Shown in pieces: positions 28,375-36,278 of a stretch of 50,025 nt of DNA. The stretch covers positions 1 to 50,025 of the forward strand of contig JBEKFZ010000024.1 of the NCBI GenBank assembly GCA_050013075.1, read 5' to 3'. The notes under the pieces are model-generated. The model did not search any database, was not told where the DNA came from, and was given only the letters and a program-made list of their open reading frames with translations. This DNA is from JBEKIK01 sp050013075 (GTDB lineage Bacteria; Planctomycetota; Planctomycetia; Pirellulales; Thermoguttaceae). A program made the position numbers and the translations under genes. Each line of letters opens with the position of its first letter. Positions within the stretch are counted from its first letter, which is position 1.

Positions 28375-29217
28375 TTATAACGTTTCGATCTGCCAATACT
28401 CCAAAGTAACGGGCGTGCTGCGGCCGAAAATATTGATCATCACGGTCACCTGGCCGTTGGTCTGGTCGATGCTTTCCACTTCGCCCTCGAAGTTTTCGAA
28501 GGTGCCTTCCTTGATTTTGACCCGTTCGCCCTCGTTGAAGCCGATTTTTAATTTCGGGGCTTTTTCGCTCTTTTCCTCGGCCTTGGCCACAATGCGTTGC
28601 ACTTCGTGGGGCAGCATGACCGAAGGCCGGCCGGCGGCCCCGGTAAAATCGCCGATGCCCGGAGTCTCGCGGACCAAAAACCAGGTGTCGTCGTTGATTT
28701 CCATGTGTACGACCAGGTAGCCCGGGTAGAGCTTTCGTTTAATAACCCGTTTTTTTCCGCCCTTGAATTCCGTCACTTTTTCGGTGGGAACGATCACGTC
28801 GCCGAAATAACGGTCCAGTCCGGCGATGGCCACGCGGCGGAGCAGTCCTTCGCGGATGGATTCCTCGCGGTTGCTTTGCACCTTGAGGATATACCATTCC
28901 ATTTTATCCGATTTTGGTTCCTGGGGTTTGACTACCGGCGCTGGCGCCGGCGCGGTTTCGACGACCGACGCTGGCTGGCGCGTTTCGGCAACCGGCGCTT
29001 GGGTGTAGGGAATCGCGGCTTCAGCCGGCGCGGGCGTTACCTCGGGCAATACGGGCGCGGTTTCGGCCTGGGGCTGTTCCGCGGCGGCCGGTTCAGCCGA
29101 AACGGGCATGCCTTCAGCCTCTGCCGCCAGTTCGGCGGGATCAGGGCCGGCGGCATACGCAATCTTCTGCGATAGGTCGGCCGGTTGTTCAGTCGGATTG
29201 TTCGGCTCGTCGCTCAC
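28375..29217 (-). CDS. nusG: Transcription termination/antitermination factor NusG with long N-terminal extension
   Basis: 280 residues. The NusG core starts at about residue 106 (MEWYILKVQSNREESIREGL), includes YPGYLVVHMEINDDTWFLVRETPGIGDF, and ends with the KOW motif IGFNEGERVKIKEGTFENFEG. The first 105 residues are an acidic Ala/Pro/Glu-rich disordered tail absent from most NusG proteins. NusG links RNA polymerase to Rho or the ribosome. Start is GTG at 29217 with AGGA nine bases upstream; secE ends 16 bp before. Confidence 0.96.
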   Translation of the reverse strand: MSDEPNNPTEQPADLSQKIAYAAGPDPAELAAEAEGMPVSAEPAAAEQPQAETAPVLPEVTPAPAEAAIPYTQAPVAETRQPASVVETAPAPAPVVKPQEPKSDKMEWYILKVQSNREESIREGLLRRVAIAGLDRYFGDVIVPTEKVTEFKGGKKRVIKRKLYPGYLVVHMEINDDTWFLVRETPGIGDFTGAAGRPSVMLPHEVQRIVAKAEEKSEKAPKLKIGFNEGERVKIKEGTFENFEGEVESIDQTNGQVTVMINIFGRSTPVTLEYWQIETL

Positions 29218-29233
29218 GTATGCGTTCCTGCTG

Positions 29234-29653
29234 CTACAAAATGTGCAACACTTTTCTGAAGATCAATTGCCAGATTATGTCATAGGAGTAAAGGATCAAG
29301 GCCAGCACAATGATGCAAATCAGCACCACCATGGAGGCCCGAAACAGTTCGCCGCGGGTGGGCCAGGAAACCTTGTTGATTTCCGCTTCCACGGCGATTA
29401 AAAAGTCGGCGAAATTGGGCATGTTCACCATCCGGTACGACGCCCACCAGCTCGCCAGGCATAAAATACCAGGCAGCCAATCGGAAAGACCGAAAAACTT
29501 CATGCCGATATTATCATATAGTGTTTGGTGAAGGCGGAAAAAGCCCAGGGCAATGGCCACGGCCAGTGCGGCGAAGGTCACCTGCCGGGTGATCCGCCCT
29601 TGACTGCGTTTGTAAATGCCGACGGTTAGTAATTCTTGGAAAAAAGCACCCAT
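29234..29653 (-). CDS. secE: Preprotein translocase subunit SecE
   Basis: 139 residues. The C-terminal part has the SecE signature VEAEINKVSWPTRGELFRAS followed by the single conserved membrane helix MVVLICIIVLALILYSYDII. Two extra hydrophobic segments near the N-terminus (about 26-40 and 60-70) make it a three-helix form. SecE clamps SecY in the Sec channel. The ATG at 29653 lies directly on a GTTCAGG heptad tract and has no Shine-Dalgarno, so the leader is repeat DNA. Confidence 0.93.
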   Translation of the reverse strand: MGAFFQELLTVGIYKRSQGRITRQVTFAALAVAIALGFFRLHQTLYDNIGMKFFGLSDWLPGILCLASWWASYRMVNMPNFADFLIAVEAEINKVSWPTRGELFRASMVVLICIIVLALILYSYDIIWQLIFRKVLHIL

Positions 29654-29793
29654 ATCAGGGTTCGGGGTTCAGGACTTAGGGTTCAGGGTTCAGGGTTCAG
29701 GACTTTCGGTTTGGGATTTGGGATTCAGGGATCGGGGTTCGGGGAAGAAATTCAAGATTCAAATACTGAATCCAAAATTCAAAACCCTGAACC
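29654..29793. repeat. Heptad tract forming the secE leader (20 units in register)
   Basis: From 29654 the sequence divides without gaps into 20 seven-base units: ATCAGGG, TTCGGGG, TTCAGGA, CTTAGGG, TTCAGGG x2, TTCAGGA, CTTTCGG, TTTGGGA x2, TTCAGGG, ATCGGGG, TTCGGGG, then AAGAAAT to CTGAACC. Unit identity drifts from TTCAGGG-like to its complement-like CTGAACC near the end, so the ends can pair. Confidence 0.9.
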
Positions 29794-29810
29794 CTTTTGT
29801 CTCCAAATGG

Positions 29811-29883
29811 CAGGGGCGGGGGGGCTCGAACTCCCAACCGCTGGTTTTGGAGACCAGTGCTCTACCAATTGAGCTACACCCCT
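29811..29883 (-). tRNA. trpT: tRNA-Trp (CCA)
   Basis: 73 nt on the minus strand, with acceptor AGGGGTG pairing CGCCCCT, D-arm AGCTCAATTGGTAGAGC, anticodon loop CTCCAAA and T-arm GGGAGTTCGAGCCCCCC. No CCA tail is encoded. Between tuf and secE, as in many bacteria. Confidence 0.96.
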
Positions 29884-29954
29884 GCATGTTTTTTGGGATG
29901 TCCGCGGTAAAACTGATTATGTATCCGAGCGACGATTGCCTGCAAACCACAGTG

Positions 29955-31154
29955 TTATTTGATGACTTTGGTCACTACGCCGGAACCGACCGTTCGGCCG
30001 CCTTCACGAATTGCGAACCGCACGTTGGCGTCCATGGCGATTGGGGAGATCAGTTCGACTTTGAGTTTGACGTTATCGCCGGGCATGCACATTTCTGCGC
30101 CGCCCAGCAGGTTGGCCGAGCCGGTTACGTCCGTGGTGCGGAAGTAAAATTGAGGCCGGTAACCGCTGAAAAACGGGGTGTGGCGGCCGCCTTCTTCCTT
30201 GGACAAAACGTAGACTTCGGCCTCAAAGTCGGTGTGCGGGGTGATGGAACCGGGCTTGGCCAACACCTGGCCGCGTTCGATTTCCTCGCGTTTGATGCCG
30301 CGCAACAAGCAGCCCACGTTGTCGCCGGCCTGGCCTTGATCCAGGGTCTTGTTGAACATTTCCACGCCGGTGCACACGGTTTTCCGCGATTCCGGGGCGA
30401 AACCCACGATTTCGACTTCTTCGCCCGTTTTGATCATGCCGCGCTCGATACGGCCGGTGGCCACCGTGCCGCGGCCTTCGATCGAAAACACGTCTTCAAC
30501 GGCCATGAGGAAAGGCTTATCGATCTCGCGCTGCGGTTGGGGAATATAGGCGTCGATGGCGTCCATCAATTCGCCGATGCACTTGATGGCGGCCGGATCG
30601 TCGGGGGTTTTGTATGCCGACAGGGCATCGCCGCGGATGATGGGAATTTCGTCGCCCGGGAACCCGTAATGCGTCAACAATTCGCGGAGCTCCAGTTCCA
30701 CCAATTCCAGCAGTTCCGGGTCGTCGACCAGGTCGATTTTGTTGAGGAACACGACCAAGGCGGGCACGTTCACCTGCCGGGCCAAGAGCACGTGTTCGCG
30801 GGTTTGGGGCATGGGCCCGTCGGCCGCGGATACCACCAAAATGGCACCGTCCATTTGCGCGGCGCCGGTAATCATGTTCTTAATGAAATCGGCGTGGCCC
30901 GGGCAGTCGATGTGGGCGTAATGACGCTTATCCGTTTCGTACTCCACATGCGCGACCGCGATTGTGAGGGTTTTGTATTCGTCGCGGACCGTACCGCCTT
31001 TGGCGATATCGCCGTATGACTTGAACTTGGCGAGGCCTTTTTTGGCTTGGACCGCCAAAATGGCGCCCGTCAACGTGGTTTTGCCGTGGTCAATGTGGCC
31101 GATGGTGCCGACATTGACGTGGGGCTTACTGCGAGTAAATACTTCCTTGGCCAT
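29955..31154 (-). CDS. tuf: Translation elongation factor Tu
   Basis: 399 residues from MAKEVFTRSKPHVNVGTIGH. G1 is GHIDHGKTT, followed by DCPGHADFIKNMITGAAQMD and NKIDLVDD, then domains II and III (PFLMAVEDVFSIEGRGTVAT, and the end GGRTVGSGVVTKVIK). EF-Tu carries aminoacyl-tRNA to the ribosome. The ATG at 31154 is preferred over an in-frame upstream GTG/ATG at 31184 because of AGGGAG upstream and the canonical MAKE start. Flanked by tRNA-Thr and tRNA-Trp. The opposite-strand 467-codon frame is a shadow. Confidence 0.98.
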   Translation of the reverse strand: MAKEVFTRSKPHVNVGTIGHIDHGKTTLTGAILAVQAKKGLAKFKSYGDIAKGGTVRDEYKTLTIAVAHVEYETDKRHYAHIDCPGHADFIKNMITGAAQMDGAILVVSAADGPMPQTREHVLLARQVNVPALVVFLNKIDLVDDPELLELVELELRELLTHYGFPGDEIPIIRGDALSAYKTPDDPAAIKCIGELMDAIDAYIPQPQREIDKPFLMAVEDVFSIEGRGTVATGRIERGMIKTGEEVEIVGFAPESRKTVCTGVEMFNKTLDQGQAGDNVGCLLRGIKREEIERGQVLAKPGSITPHTDFEAEVYVLSKEEGGRHTPFFSGYRPQFYFRTTDVTGSANLLGGAEMCMPGDNVKLKVELISPIAMDANVRFAIREGGRTVGSGVVTKVIK

Positions 31155-31256
31155 GTCTTTGTCTTTCTCCCTGCGTTGGATCAAGCGGGTAGTTTAAATA
31201 CATTAAAGCGGACGACGGGAATCGCACTTTCGCTGGCTTTCCACCGCCCGACAAAA

Positions 31257-31329
<73 letters not shown>

Positions 31330-31430
31330 CCGCGTGGTTGTTCGAGCCCTCATTGTTTTCGAGTGCGATGTAACCGCCGCACTCCGGTTGATTGTTCTCC
31401 TTTTTTTATTTTTCCCCCCATTGCCCGCAA

Positions 31431-31501
31431 AGCGGGTGAAGGGAGTCGAACCCTCGTGAATAGCTTGGAAGGCTATGGCTCTACCGTTGAGCTACACCCG
31501 C
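31431..31501 (-). tRNA. glyT: tRNA-Gly (TCC)
   Basis: Acceptor GCGGGTG with CACCCGC; D-arm AGCTCAACGGTAGAGC; anticodon loop CTTCCAA; T-loop GTTCGACTC. 71 nt. Confidence 0.96.
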
Positions 31502-31595
31502 ATGGGGTGAAGGACTTAATTCAAATGAAGAATGTCGAAGTTCCATTGCTCGTGTTTCCATGCGGAATTTGAATTTCGTCATTCGTCATGCACAA

Positions 31596-31677
31596 TGGGG
31601 GGTGAAGGATTTGAACCTTCGAAGGCATTGCCATCAGATTTACAGTCTGACCCCTTTGACCACTCGGGAAACCCCCC
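31596..31677 (-). tRNA. tyrU: tRNA-Tyr (GTA)
   Basis: Acceptor GGGGGGT with ACCCCCC; anticodon loop CTGTAAA; a long variable arm (GATGGCAATGCCTTC), as expected for a class II tRNA-Tyr; T-loop GTTCAAATC. 82 nt. Confidence 0.96.
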
Positions 31678-31781
31678 TCTTAATCCAGTAATATTCCTGA
31701 TTACTAATAAAATTCCCGCTCACAAAGCGGGTGAAAAAAACACACAATCCGCCGGGCTTTTTCACAGGGGTTTCCACTACG

Positions 31782-31854
31782 AGCTAGCGGAGGGACTTGA
31801 ACCCACAACCTGTTGATTACAAATCAACTGCTCTGCCGATTGAGCTACGCTAGC
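31782..31854 (-). tRNA. thrU: tRNA-Thr (TGT)
   Basis: Acceptor GCTAGCG with CGCTAGC; D-arm AGCTCAATCGGCAGAGC; anticodon loop TTTGTAA; T-loop GTTCAAGTC. It is the first gene of the tRNA-tuf cluster, in the same order as thrU-tyrU-glyT-thrT-tufB of E. coli. Confidence 0.96.
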
Positions 31855-31882
31855 CGGTCGAGCCGATCCACGCGAATCTCTT

Positions 31883-31910
31883 AATATAACCAAGCTCAAT
31901 TTTGATGCAA
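31883..31910 (-). promoter_or_regulatory. Probable promoter of the tRNA-tuf cluster
   Basis: On the minus strand TTGCAT (31905-31910) and TATATT (31883-31888) are spaced by 16 bp, with a predicted start about 20 bases before tRNA-Thr(TGT). Confidence 0.55.
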
Positions 31911-32079
31911 GGCGGCTGTTCCTGAAAAATGCCCTACCTAATGCCAAAAAGAAAAAATCTTTTCAGAAACCACCTAAAAGAATGGCCTTTTCGCCTCCTC
32001 GCTTTCCAAACATATAAATCTCAATCAACCAATCCCCTCATAATGTGTATGCGGGAGGAAGGGAGAAAGGGGAGGAAAG
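31911..32079. other. Intergenic region before the RAYT element
   Basis: No gene is called. AT-rich at the left, then purine-rich (GGGAGGAAGGGAGAAAGG) against the left end of the RAYT element. Confidence 0.4.
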
Positions 32080-32841
32080 GGGGACAGGCGCGCTTATTGA
32101 CAAGAAATCACGATTGTGATAGTCTCTGGGAATGCCGCGTGCCGCACGACTTGCTCCTGGAGGGATGTTGTTCCACGTTTTGAATCGAGGCGTGGGTCGG
32201 ATGGAATTGTTTTCCAAGGAGCAGGACTACGCCGCGTTTGAAGGTCTATTGGAGAAAACACTGGAATCGCGGCCAATGCGGATTTGCGCATATTGCCTCA
32301 TGCCCAACCACTGGCACTTCGTGCTTTGGCCCGAGCATGACGGAGACTTGGCCGCGTTCATGCAACAACTCACCACCAAACACGTGCGACGTTGGCAGTT
32401 GCATCGCCGGCGAGTGGGCTATGGTCACGTTTACCAAAGCCGGTACAAGTCGTTTCCGGTTGAGAAGGAAGAATACTTTTATCAGCTTGCGCGTTACGTG
32501 GAGCGCAACGCGCTGCGGGCAGGCCTGGTCGAACGCGCTGAATCTTGGAAGTGGTCCAGTCTTTGGCGACGATCCTCGGGCACGCCGGAACAGAAGCAAT
32601 TGCTCAGCGATTGGCCCGTGCCCTATCCGCGCGGTTGGCGCAAGTTGGTCAACGAGCCGCAAACAGAGGCAGAGGTGTACGCAATTCGCCGCTGCCTGGC
32701 CCGCGGCCAGCCGTACGGAGGCGAGGATTGGGTGCGTCGGACGGCCGAAAAACTCGGCTTGGAATCGACCCTCCGAGCACCACATCGCCCAAAAAAGGTT
32801 GCCGGAAAGCAATGATCGCTCCAATAAGCGCGCCTGTCCCC
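32080..32841 (+). mobile_element. RAYT/TnpREP element with 20-bp terminal inverted repeats
   Basis: A perfect 20-bp inverted repeat bounds the transposase gene: GGGGACAGGCGCGCTTATTG at 32080-32099 and its complement at 32822-32841. Such REP-like ends are expected for REP-associated Y1 transposases. A deleted copy with matching ends lies at 36089-36269. Confidence 0.85.
32132..32815 (+). CDS. REP-associated tyrosine transposase (RAYT, Y1/IS200-like)
   Basis: 227 residues. The Y1 transposase core is visible: HVLNRGVGR, the metal-binding HUH motif in YCLMPNHWHFVLWP, the helix with the nucleophile candidate GHVYQSRYKSFPVEKEEYF, and RYVERNALRAGLVERAESW-KWSSLW typical of TnpREP. RAYT proteins bind and cut REP hairpins. 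The ATG at 32132 is 33 bp inside the left inverted repeat. The C-terminus is basic (HRPKKVAGKQ). It looks intact and could act in trans on the REP-like ends in this window. Confidence 0.92.
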   Translation: MPRAARLAPGGMLFHVLNRGVGRMELFSKEQDYAAFEGLLEKTLESRPMRICAYCLMPNHWHFVLWPEHDGDLAAFMQQLTTKHVRRWQLHRRRVGYGHVYQSRYKSFPVEKEEYFYQLARYVERNALRAGLVERAESWKWSSLWRRSSGTPEQKQLLSDWPVPYPRGWRKLVNEPQTEAEVYAIRRCLARGQPYGGEDWVRRTAEKLGLESTLRAPHRPKKVAGKQ

Positions 32842-33322
32842 TTTTTCCTTTTTCCCCTTTTCCTCAGAAAGGAACGGATTGAAGCGAAAACCAGCCAAAC
32901 GCGCCCACCGGGAAAACAATCCGCCACAGCACATCAACGAAAAGGTTTTTTCAGGAATTGCAGGGCAAAAGAATAAGAAAGAGGCCCAGGACAGAGACGT
33001 CCTAGGCCCCGCGGGTTTATTCTCCCGCCCTGACCTAGCTATCCCTCGTTGGGTTGCTCCTCAGCAGAGCCCAACTCCGTTTCGCCAGGCAACATTAAGC
33101 CTATCGAAAAATGCTGCTTTGAAAACGGGTGGAATTTCAAAACCAGCCAAACGCGCCCACCGGCTCCTGGGGCTGATAAAACTTGCAAAACCTATCTCAC
33201 CGGCCCTTGCCAAAGACTTTTGAATAGGTAATAACCAATAAAATCACATACATTAACCTGCTGGTTTTAACGCGCCCTTCAGTGGCCGAAATTAACCCGC
33301 CCCATGACAAGGAGCCTGAACA
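32842..33322. other. Non-coding region with a 25-bp direct repeat and a structured segment
   Basis: About 480 bp. An identical 25-bp sequence containing CCAGCCAAACGCGCCCACCG occurs at 32887-32911 and 33139-33163. Between them lies the folded segment 32983-33075. No reading frame here has a ribosome site and recognisable protein. Confidence 0.6.
32983..33075. ncRNA. Putative structured RNA with three hairpins
   Basis: Hairpin 1 pairs 32983-32992 with 32999-33008 (one mismatch, loop AGAGAC). Hairpin 2 pairs GCGGG (33011-33015) with CCCGC (33024-33028). Hairpin 3 pairs GTTGGG (33048-33053) with CCCAAC (33070-33075) and has an inner TGCT-CCTC-AGCA stem. I cannot match it to a known RNA family and the transcribed strand is unknown. 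Confidence 0.35.
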
Positions 33323-33610
33323 ATGGGATTTCTCGACAAGCTGCTCGGCAGAAAGTCGGCGAGTAAGGGCACGGCCGCGGCCGGTTACACATGCTCGGCA
33401 TGTGGAAAAACGGGCCAGCCGTTCCTCCAGGCAGCCGCCGGAGGGGCCCAAGTAGCCGTTGCTCGTCCCGACCAGATGCGAAACCGAATCCTGAAGTGCT
33501 CGAAGTGCGGCAGGTATGTCTGTGGTGCCTGCGCGGGAGGAAGGGGTATGCTTGTGTGCCCGACGTGCAAGGAGCCTTGCACATATTGTGACTGGACGCC
33601 ACGTGGATAA
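33323..33610 (+). CDS. Small zinc-ribbon protein with N-terminal amphipathic helix
   Basis: 95 residues. It begins MGFLDKLLGRK, an amphipathic, basic helix seen at the N-terminus of many peripheral membrane proteins. Four Cys pairs follow: CSAC, CSKC, CGAC and CPTC plus CTYC, enough for two zinc sites. The ATG at 33323 has AAGGAG upstream. It stands first in a group with a HEAT-repeat protein that has its own N-terminal zinc ribbon and a third small zinc ribbon protein. Function unknown; a scaffold or nucleic-acid/protein binding role is only an inference. Confidence 0.75.
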   Translation: MGFLDKLLGRKSASKGTAAAGYTCSACGKTGQPFLQAAAGGAQVAVARPDQMRNRILKCSKCGRYVCGACAGGRGMLVCPTCKEPCTYCDWTPRG

Positions 33611-33775
33611 CCCGTGGTGGGAGGGCGCGGAGTGAAAGAGGTCAGCGGAACCGACGAAGGTTCAGGGATGAAGTGCATAGAACAGCCAAGGCGCGGCTTT
33701 CACGGCCGAGCAGCAGGCCGGAGGGCTGGATAGTTTGCCAAGTGCAAGACCGAATGGCTAGTGCCAGGGGGATAT

Positions 33776-35629
33776 ATGGCTATCAAGTTCAAATGCGATT
33801 GTGGGAAAAGCCTCGAAGCCCCCGTCGAACGTTCTGGCAGGCAAGGAAAGTGCCCCGCGTGTGGCTGCGTTCTCACGGTCCCCCAAGCCGCGTTCAGAAC
33901 GCCGCCCCTGGGGAGCGGGCAAGGTCGGCTAACAGCCGGTCCAAATGACACTCGTGCCTTGAACGGCGTTCCGGTCAGCCCACTTGGGCCCATTCGCGAC
34001 CTTCTGGCTGATCCACCGAGCACCGCAACTTACGCTCGGTTCCAACAAGCGTCTGGAGAAACGGCCACCTGCTTCCTGGTTCACGAGGATGCTTCGCATG
34101 TGGCACGCCTGCCAGGGCAAGTCTCCGTAATTGTACGCACAGGGCTGTTCGAGCAGGCAGGGATTGGGCTGTTTGCGGTTCTTCTGACTGTTGAGGGCGA
34201 ACTCTACGAGACGTGGTGGAACTGGTGTAACCCACTGCACAGGTCGTGTTTTCAGGACATGAGCAACCAGAACGATCTGATTGCGCATTTCTTTGTGGAT
34301 AAGGTTCAGCCAGATCGGACAATTCGTGTCCCCAATGAAGTGCGCGACTCCTTCAAACTGGCAGCGGAGCGACTGGCGAAGTTGCAGCCCTGGCCAATGG
34401 GAGCCTTCGATAGCGCTCGCGAGACGGTGTACCGCGAATACCCGAACGTGCAATCGCTTTGGAGCACACTGGATAATCCGCTCCAATCCGAACAGCACGC
34501 GGCTGTTTCGCATTGCCTCCGGCAATTGGAGAATGCTTCGTCCTACAAAGAGGCATCCGAAGCGTGTTCCAAGATCGTCGCCGCCGGGCCGTCCGCCGTT
34601 GAAGGACTCGTCAAACTGCTGGGCCACCATGTTGACCACGTGAGGGAGCACGCGGCCAGGGCACTTGGCGAAATAGGCGATCGCCGTGCAGTCGCGCATC
34701 TCCGCACCAGATACGAAATGGACTCGTCGTGGGAAGTCCGCTGGGAAGCTGCGAGTGCGCTCGGAAAACTCGGGGAGGCGGACGCCCTGTTCGTCGCCCT
34801 GCGAGACCGGGAAATCCACGTCAGACTGTATGCCGCAGAGCGGCTAGGAGCGGGCAACGACGATCGCTTCATCGAACCCCTGTTCAACGTCCTTCGGAAC
34901 GCACAAGAAGACAGGGATTACCGTCTCGCAGCGCTCCATTGCTTGGCGAAGATGAACAAGCCGCAGGTTGTCGCGGGCTTTGTCGAGTTGCTCACCCACG
35001 CCGAAGCCCTCGTGCGTGGTGGGGCCGCTGATGCGTTGGGAGACATCGGAGGTCCTTCCGCCGCACCTTCGATAAGCAAACTCCTGAACGACACTGATCC
35101 CAACGTGAGGGGGTTCGCGCGGAACGCGCTAATCAAAATCAAAGGCACCGACGCGATCCACGATCTCGCGATTGCAGAGGGCGAGTCTTGGCCTGTTGTT
35201 CAACCGGCAATTCCAACCAGCCCCCCTTCTTTCCTCCAACGGCTACTTGGCGGGGTTTCGGGCCGTGCGGGGCCGGGCCGTCACAAGTCGTGGGACTCAT
35301 TGAACACGGAAATGGGCCGTCTCAGTATCAGTAGCCGCGAGAGCATCCTGAAAGCTCTTGCTGAGGTCCGCCCGCCGCACTGGATACTCCGTGCCCAACG
35401 TTGCAGCGGCACGCATGATGCAATCCGCGATTTCGTTCTGTCAACCATATCCGCCTACGAGAAGCGAATCAGCGTTGGCGGAGTGAGTATTTCACGGGAT
35501 AATCCAGCTTGGTTTCCGGTTGAGTACCTGTTCATCGGAATCGACACACCTCGGTCTGTCGTACCCATCGTGGTTCTGCAACCGGAAAGAGAGTTGTTCT
35601 ACTGTCTCTATTTCAAGCCTTCGGAGTAA
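33776..35629 (+). CDS. Zinc-ribbon and HEAT-repeat protein, function unknown
   Basis: 617 residues from the ATG at 33776, preceded by AGGGGGA. Residues 5-35 form a zinc ribbon (KCDCGKSLEAP and GKCPACG). A mid-domain of about 200 residues without recognised family follows. Four or more HEAT/PBS-lyase-type repeats lie at about 270-465: VREHAARALGEIGDRRAVAHL, VRWEAASALGKLGEADAL, VRLYAAERLGAG, VRGGAADALGDIGGPSA, VRGFARNALIKIKG. The C-terminal 130 residues are again unassigned. HEAT solenoids bind proteins or nucleic acid. There is no signal peptide. The neighbouring small zinc-ribbon genes point in the same direction and may form one unit. Confidence 0.75.
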   Translation: MAIKFKCDCGKSLEAPVERSGRQGKCPACGCVLTVPQAAFRTPPLGSGQGRLTAGPNDTRALNGVPVSPLGPIRDLLADPPSTATYARFQQASGETATCFLVHEDASHVARLPGQVSVIVRTGLFEQAGIGLFAVLLTVEGELYETWWNWCNPLHRSCFQDMSNQNDLIAHFFVDKVQPDRTIRVPNEVRDSFKLAAERLAKLQPWPMGAFDSARETVYREYPNVQSLWSTLDNPLQSEQHAAVSHCLRQLENASSYKEASEACSKIVAAGPSAVEGLVKLLGHHVDHVREHAARALGEIGDRRAVAHLRTRYEMDSSWEVRWEAASALGKLGEADALFVALRDREIHVRLYAAERLGAGNDDRFIEPLFNVLRNAQEDRDYRLAALHCLAKMNKPQVVAGFVELLTHAEALVRGGAADALGDIGGPSAAPSISKLLNDTDPNVRGFARNALIKIKGTDAIHDLAIAEGESWPVVQPAIPTSPPSFLQRLLGGVSGRAGPGRHKSWDSLNTEMGRLSISSRESILKALAEVRPPHWILRAQRCSGTHDAIRDFVLSTISAYEKRISVGGVSISRDNPAWFPVEYLFIGIDTPRSVVPIVVLQPERELFYCLYFKPSE

Positions 35630-35680
35630 CGAGGCGGGTGCAGGGTCGTAGCCAATCGGTTGTTTGGGAGGTAACACGCT

Positions 35681-35893
35681 ATGGTCGAAAAAACCCTTTG
35701 TAGAAAATGCGGTCGAAGGATGCGTATTGCCCCGGAAGGCGTGATATCTGTCGGCGGTGGCGAAGCCGATGTTGTCGCACTACAATGTGATCCGTGCGGC
35801 ATCAGGCGATTTGAACGACGGCAGGAAGTCGAGAGAGAACTCGCCGCCATCGGGTCTGGCGGATCTAAGAAGTGGTGGCAGTTCTGGAAGTAA
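35681..35893 (+). CDS. Small zinc-binding protein with C-terminal aromatic tail
   Basis: 70 residues with two Cys pairs (CRKC and CDPC) making one zinc ribbon, then a charged helix and the unusual ending SKKWWQFWK. This Trp-rich amphipathic tail could insert into a membrane or bind a partner. GGGAGGT lies before the ATG at 35681. It follows the HEAT protein by about 50 bp. Confidence 0.7.
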   Translation: MVEKTLCRKCGRRMRIAPEGVISVGGGEADVVALQCDPCGIRRFERRQEVERELAAIGSGGSKKWWQFWK

Positions 35894-36088
35894 CGTGAGG
35901 AACCAGATCGCAGCCGGCGCAACGGCCTCATCGCCGTGGCTTCCCCTGTTGACCGAACGTCCCCTGCAAGACTGAGCCGATCGGAGGCGCAAAAATGGGC
36001 TTCATCCGAACCATGCTGCGCAAGCTCGAAGTGTCCAGCTTGATAGCCACTGTGAGGAATCCTGGAAGGGGGGAAAGGGGGGGGAAAG

Positions 36089-36269
36089 GGGGACAGGCAC
36101 TCTTATTGATGAGAAATCGCAATTATGATGATCTCTGGGGATGTCGCTGCCATACGAATTGCTCCTGGATGGATGTTATTCCACGCTTGGAATCGACCCA
36201 CCGAGCACCACATCCACCGAGAAAGGTTGCCGAGAAGCAATGATCTCTCCAATAAGCGCGCCTGTCCCC
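36089..36269 (+). mobile_element. MITE-like deleted derivative of the RAYT element (181 bp)
   Basis: The left end resembles 32080-32190 of the full element and the right end resembles 32760-32841. The internal gene is missing and the two parts are joined at a shared GAATCGA. Terminal repeats are GGGGACAGGCACTCTTATTG (left, two or three changes) and an intact right copy. It stops ten bases from the sigma-factor stop codon and could provide its 3' end. Confidence 0.85.
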
Positions 36270-36278
36270 TTTTTCGGA

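Noticed and set aside
29616..31019. 467-codon plus-strand frame opposite tuf
   Set aside because: Begins inside heptad repeats and runs antisense through tRNA-Trp and tuf.
32983..33075. 5S rRNA, SRP RNA or tmRNA
   Set aside because: Some GC stems look similar, but conserved loop sequences of these RNAs are absent on both strands.
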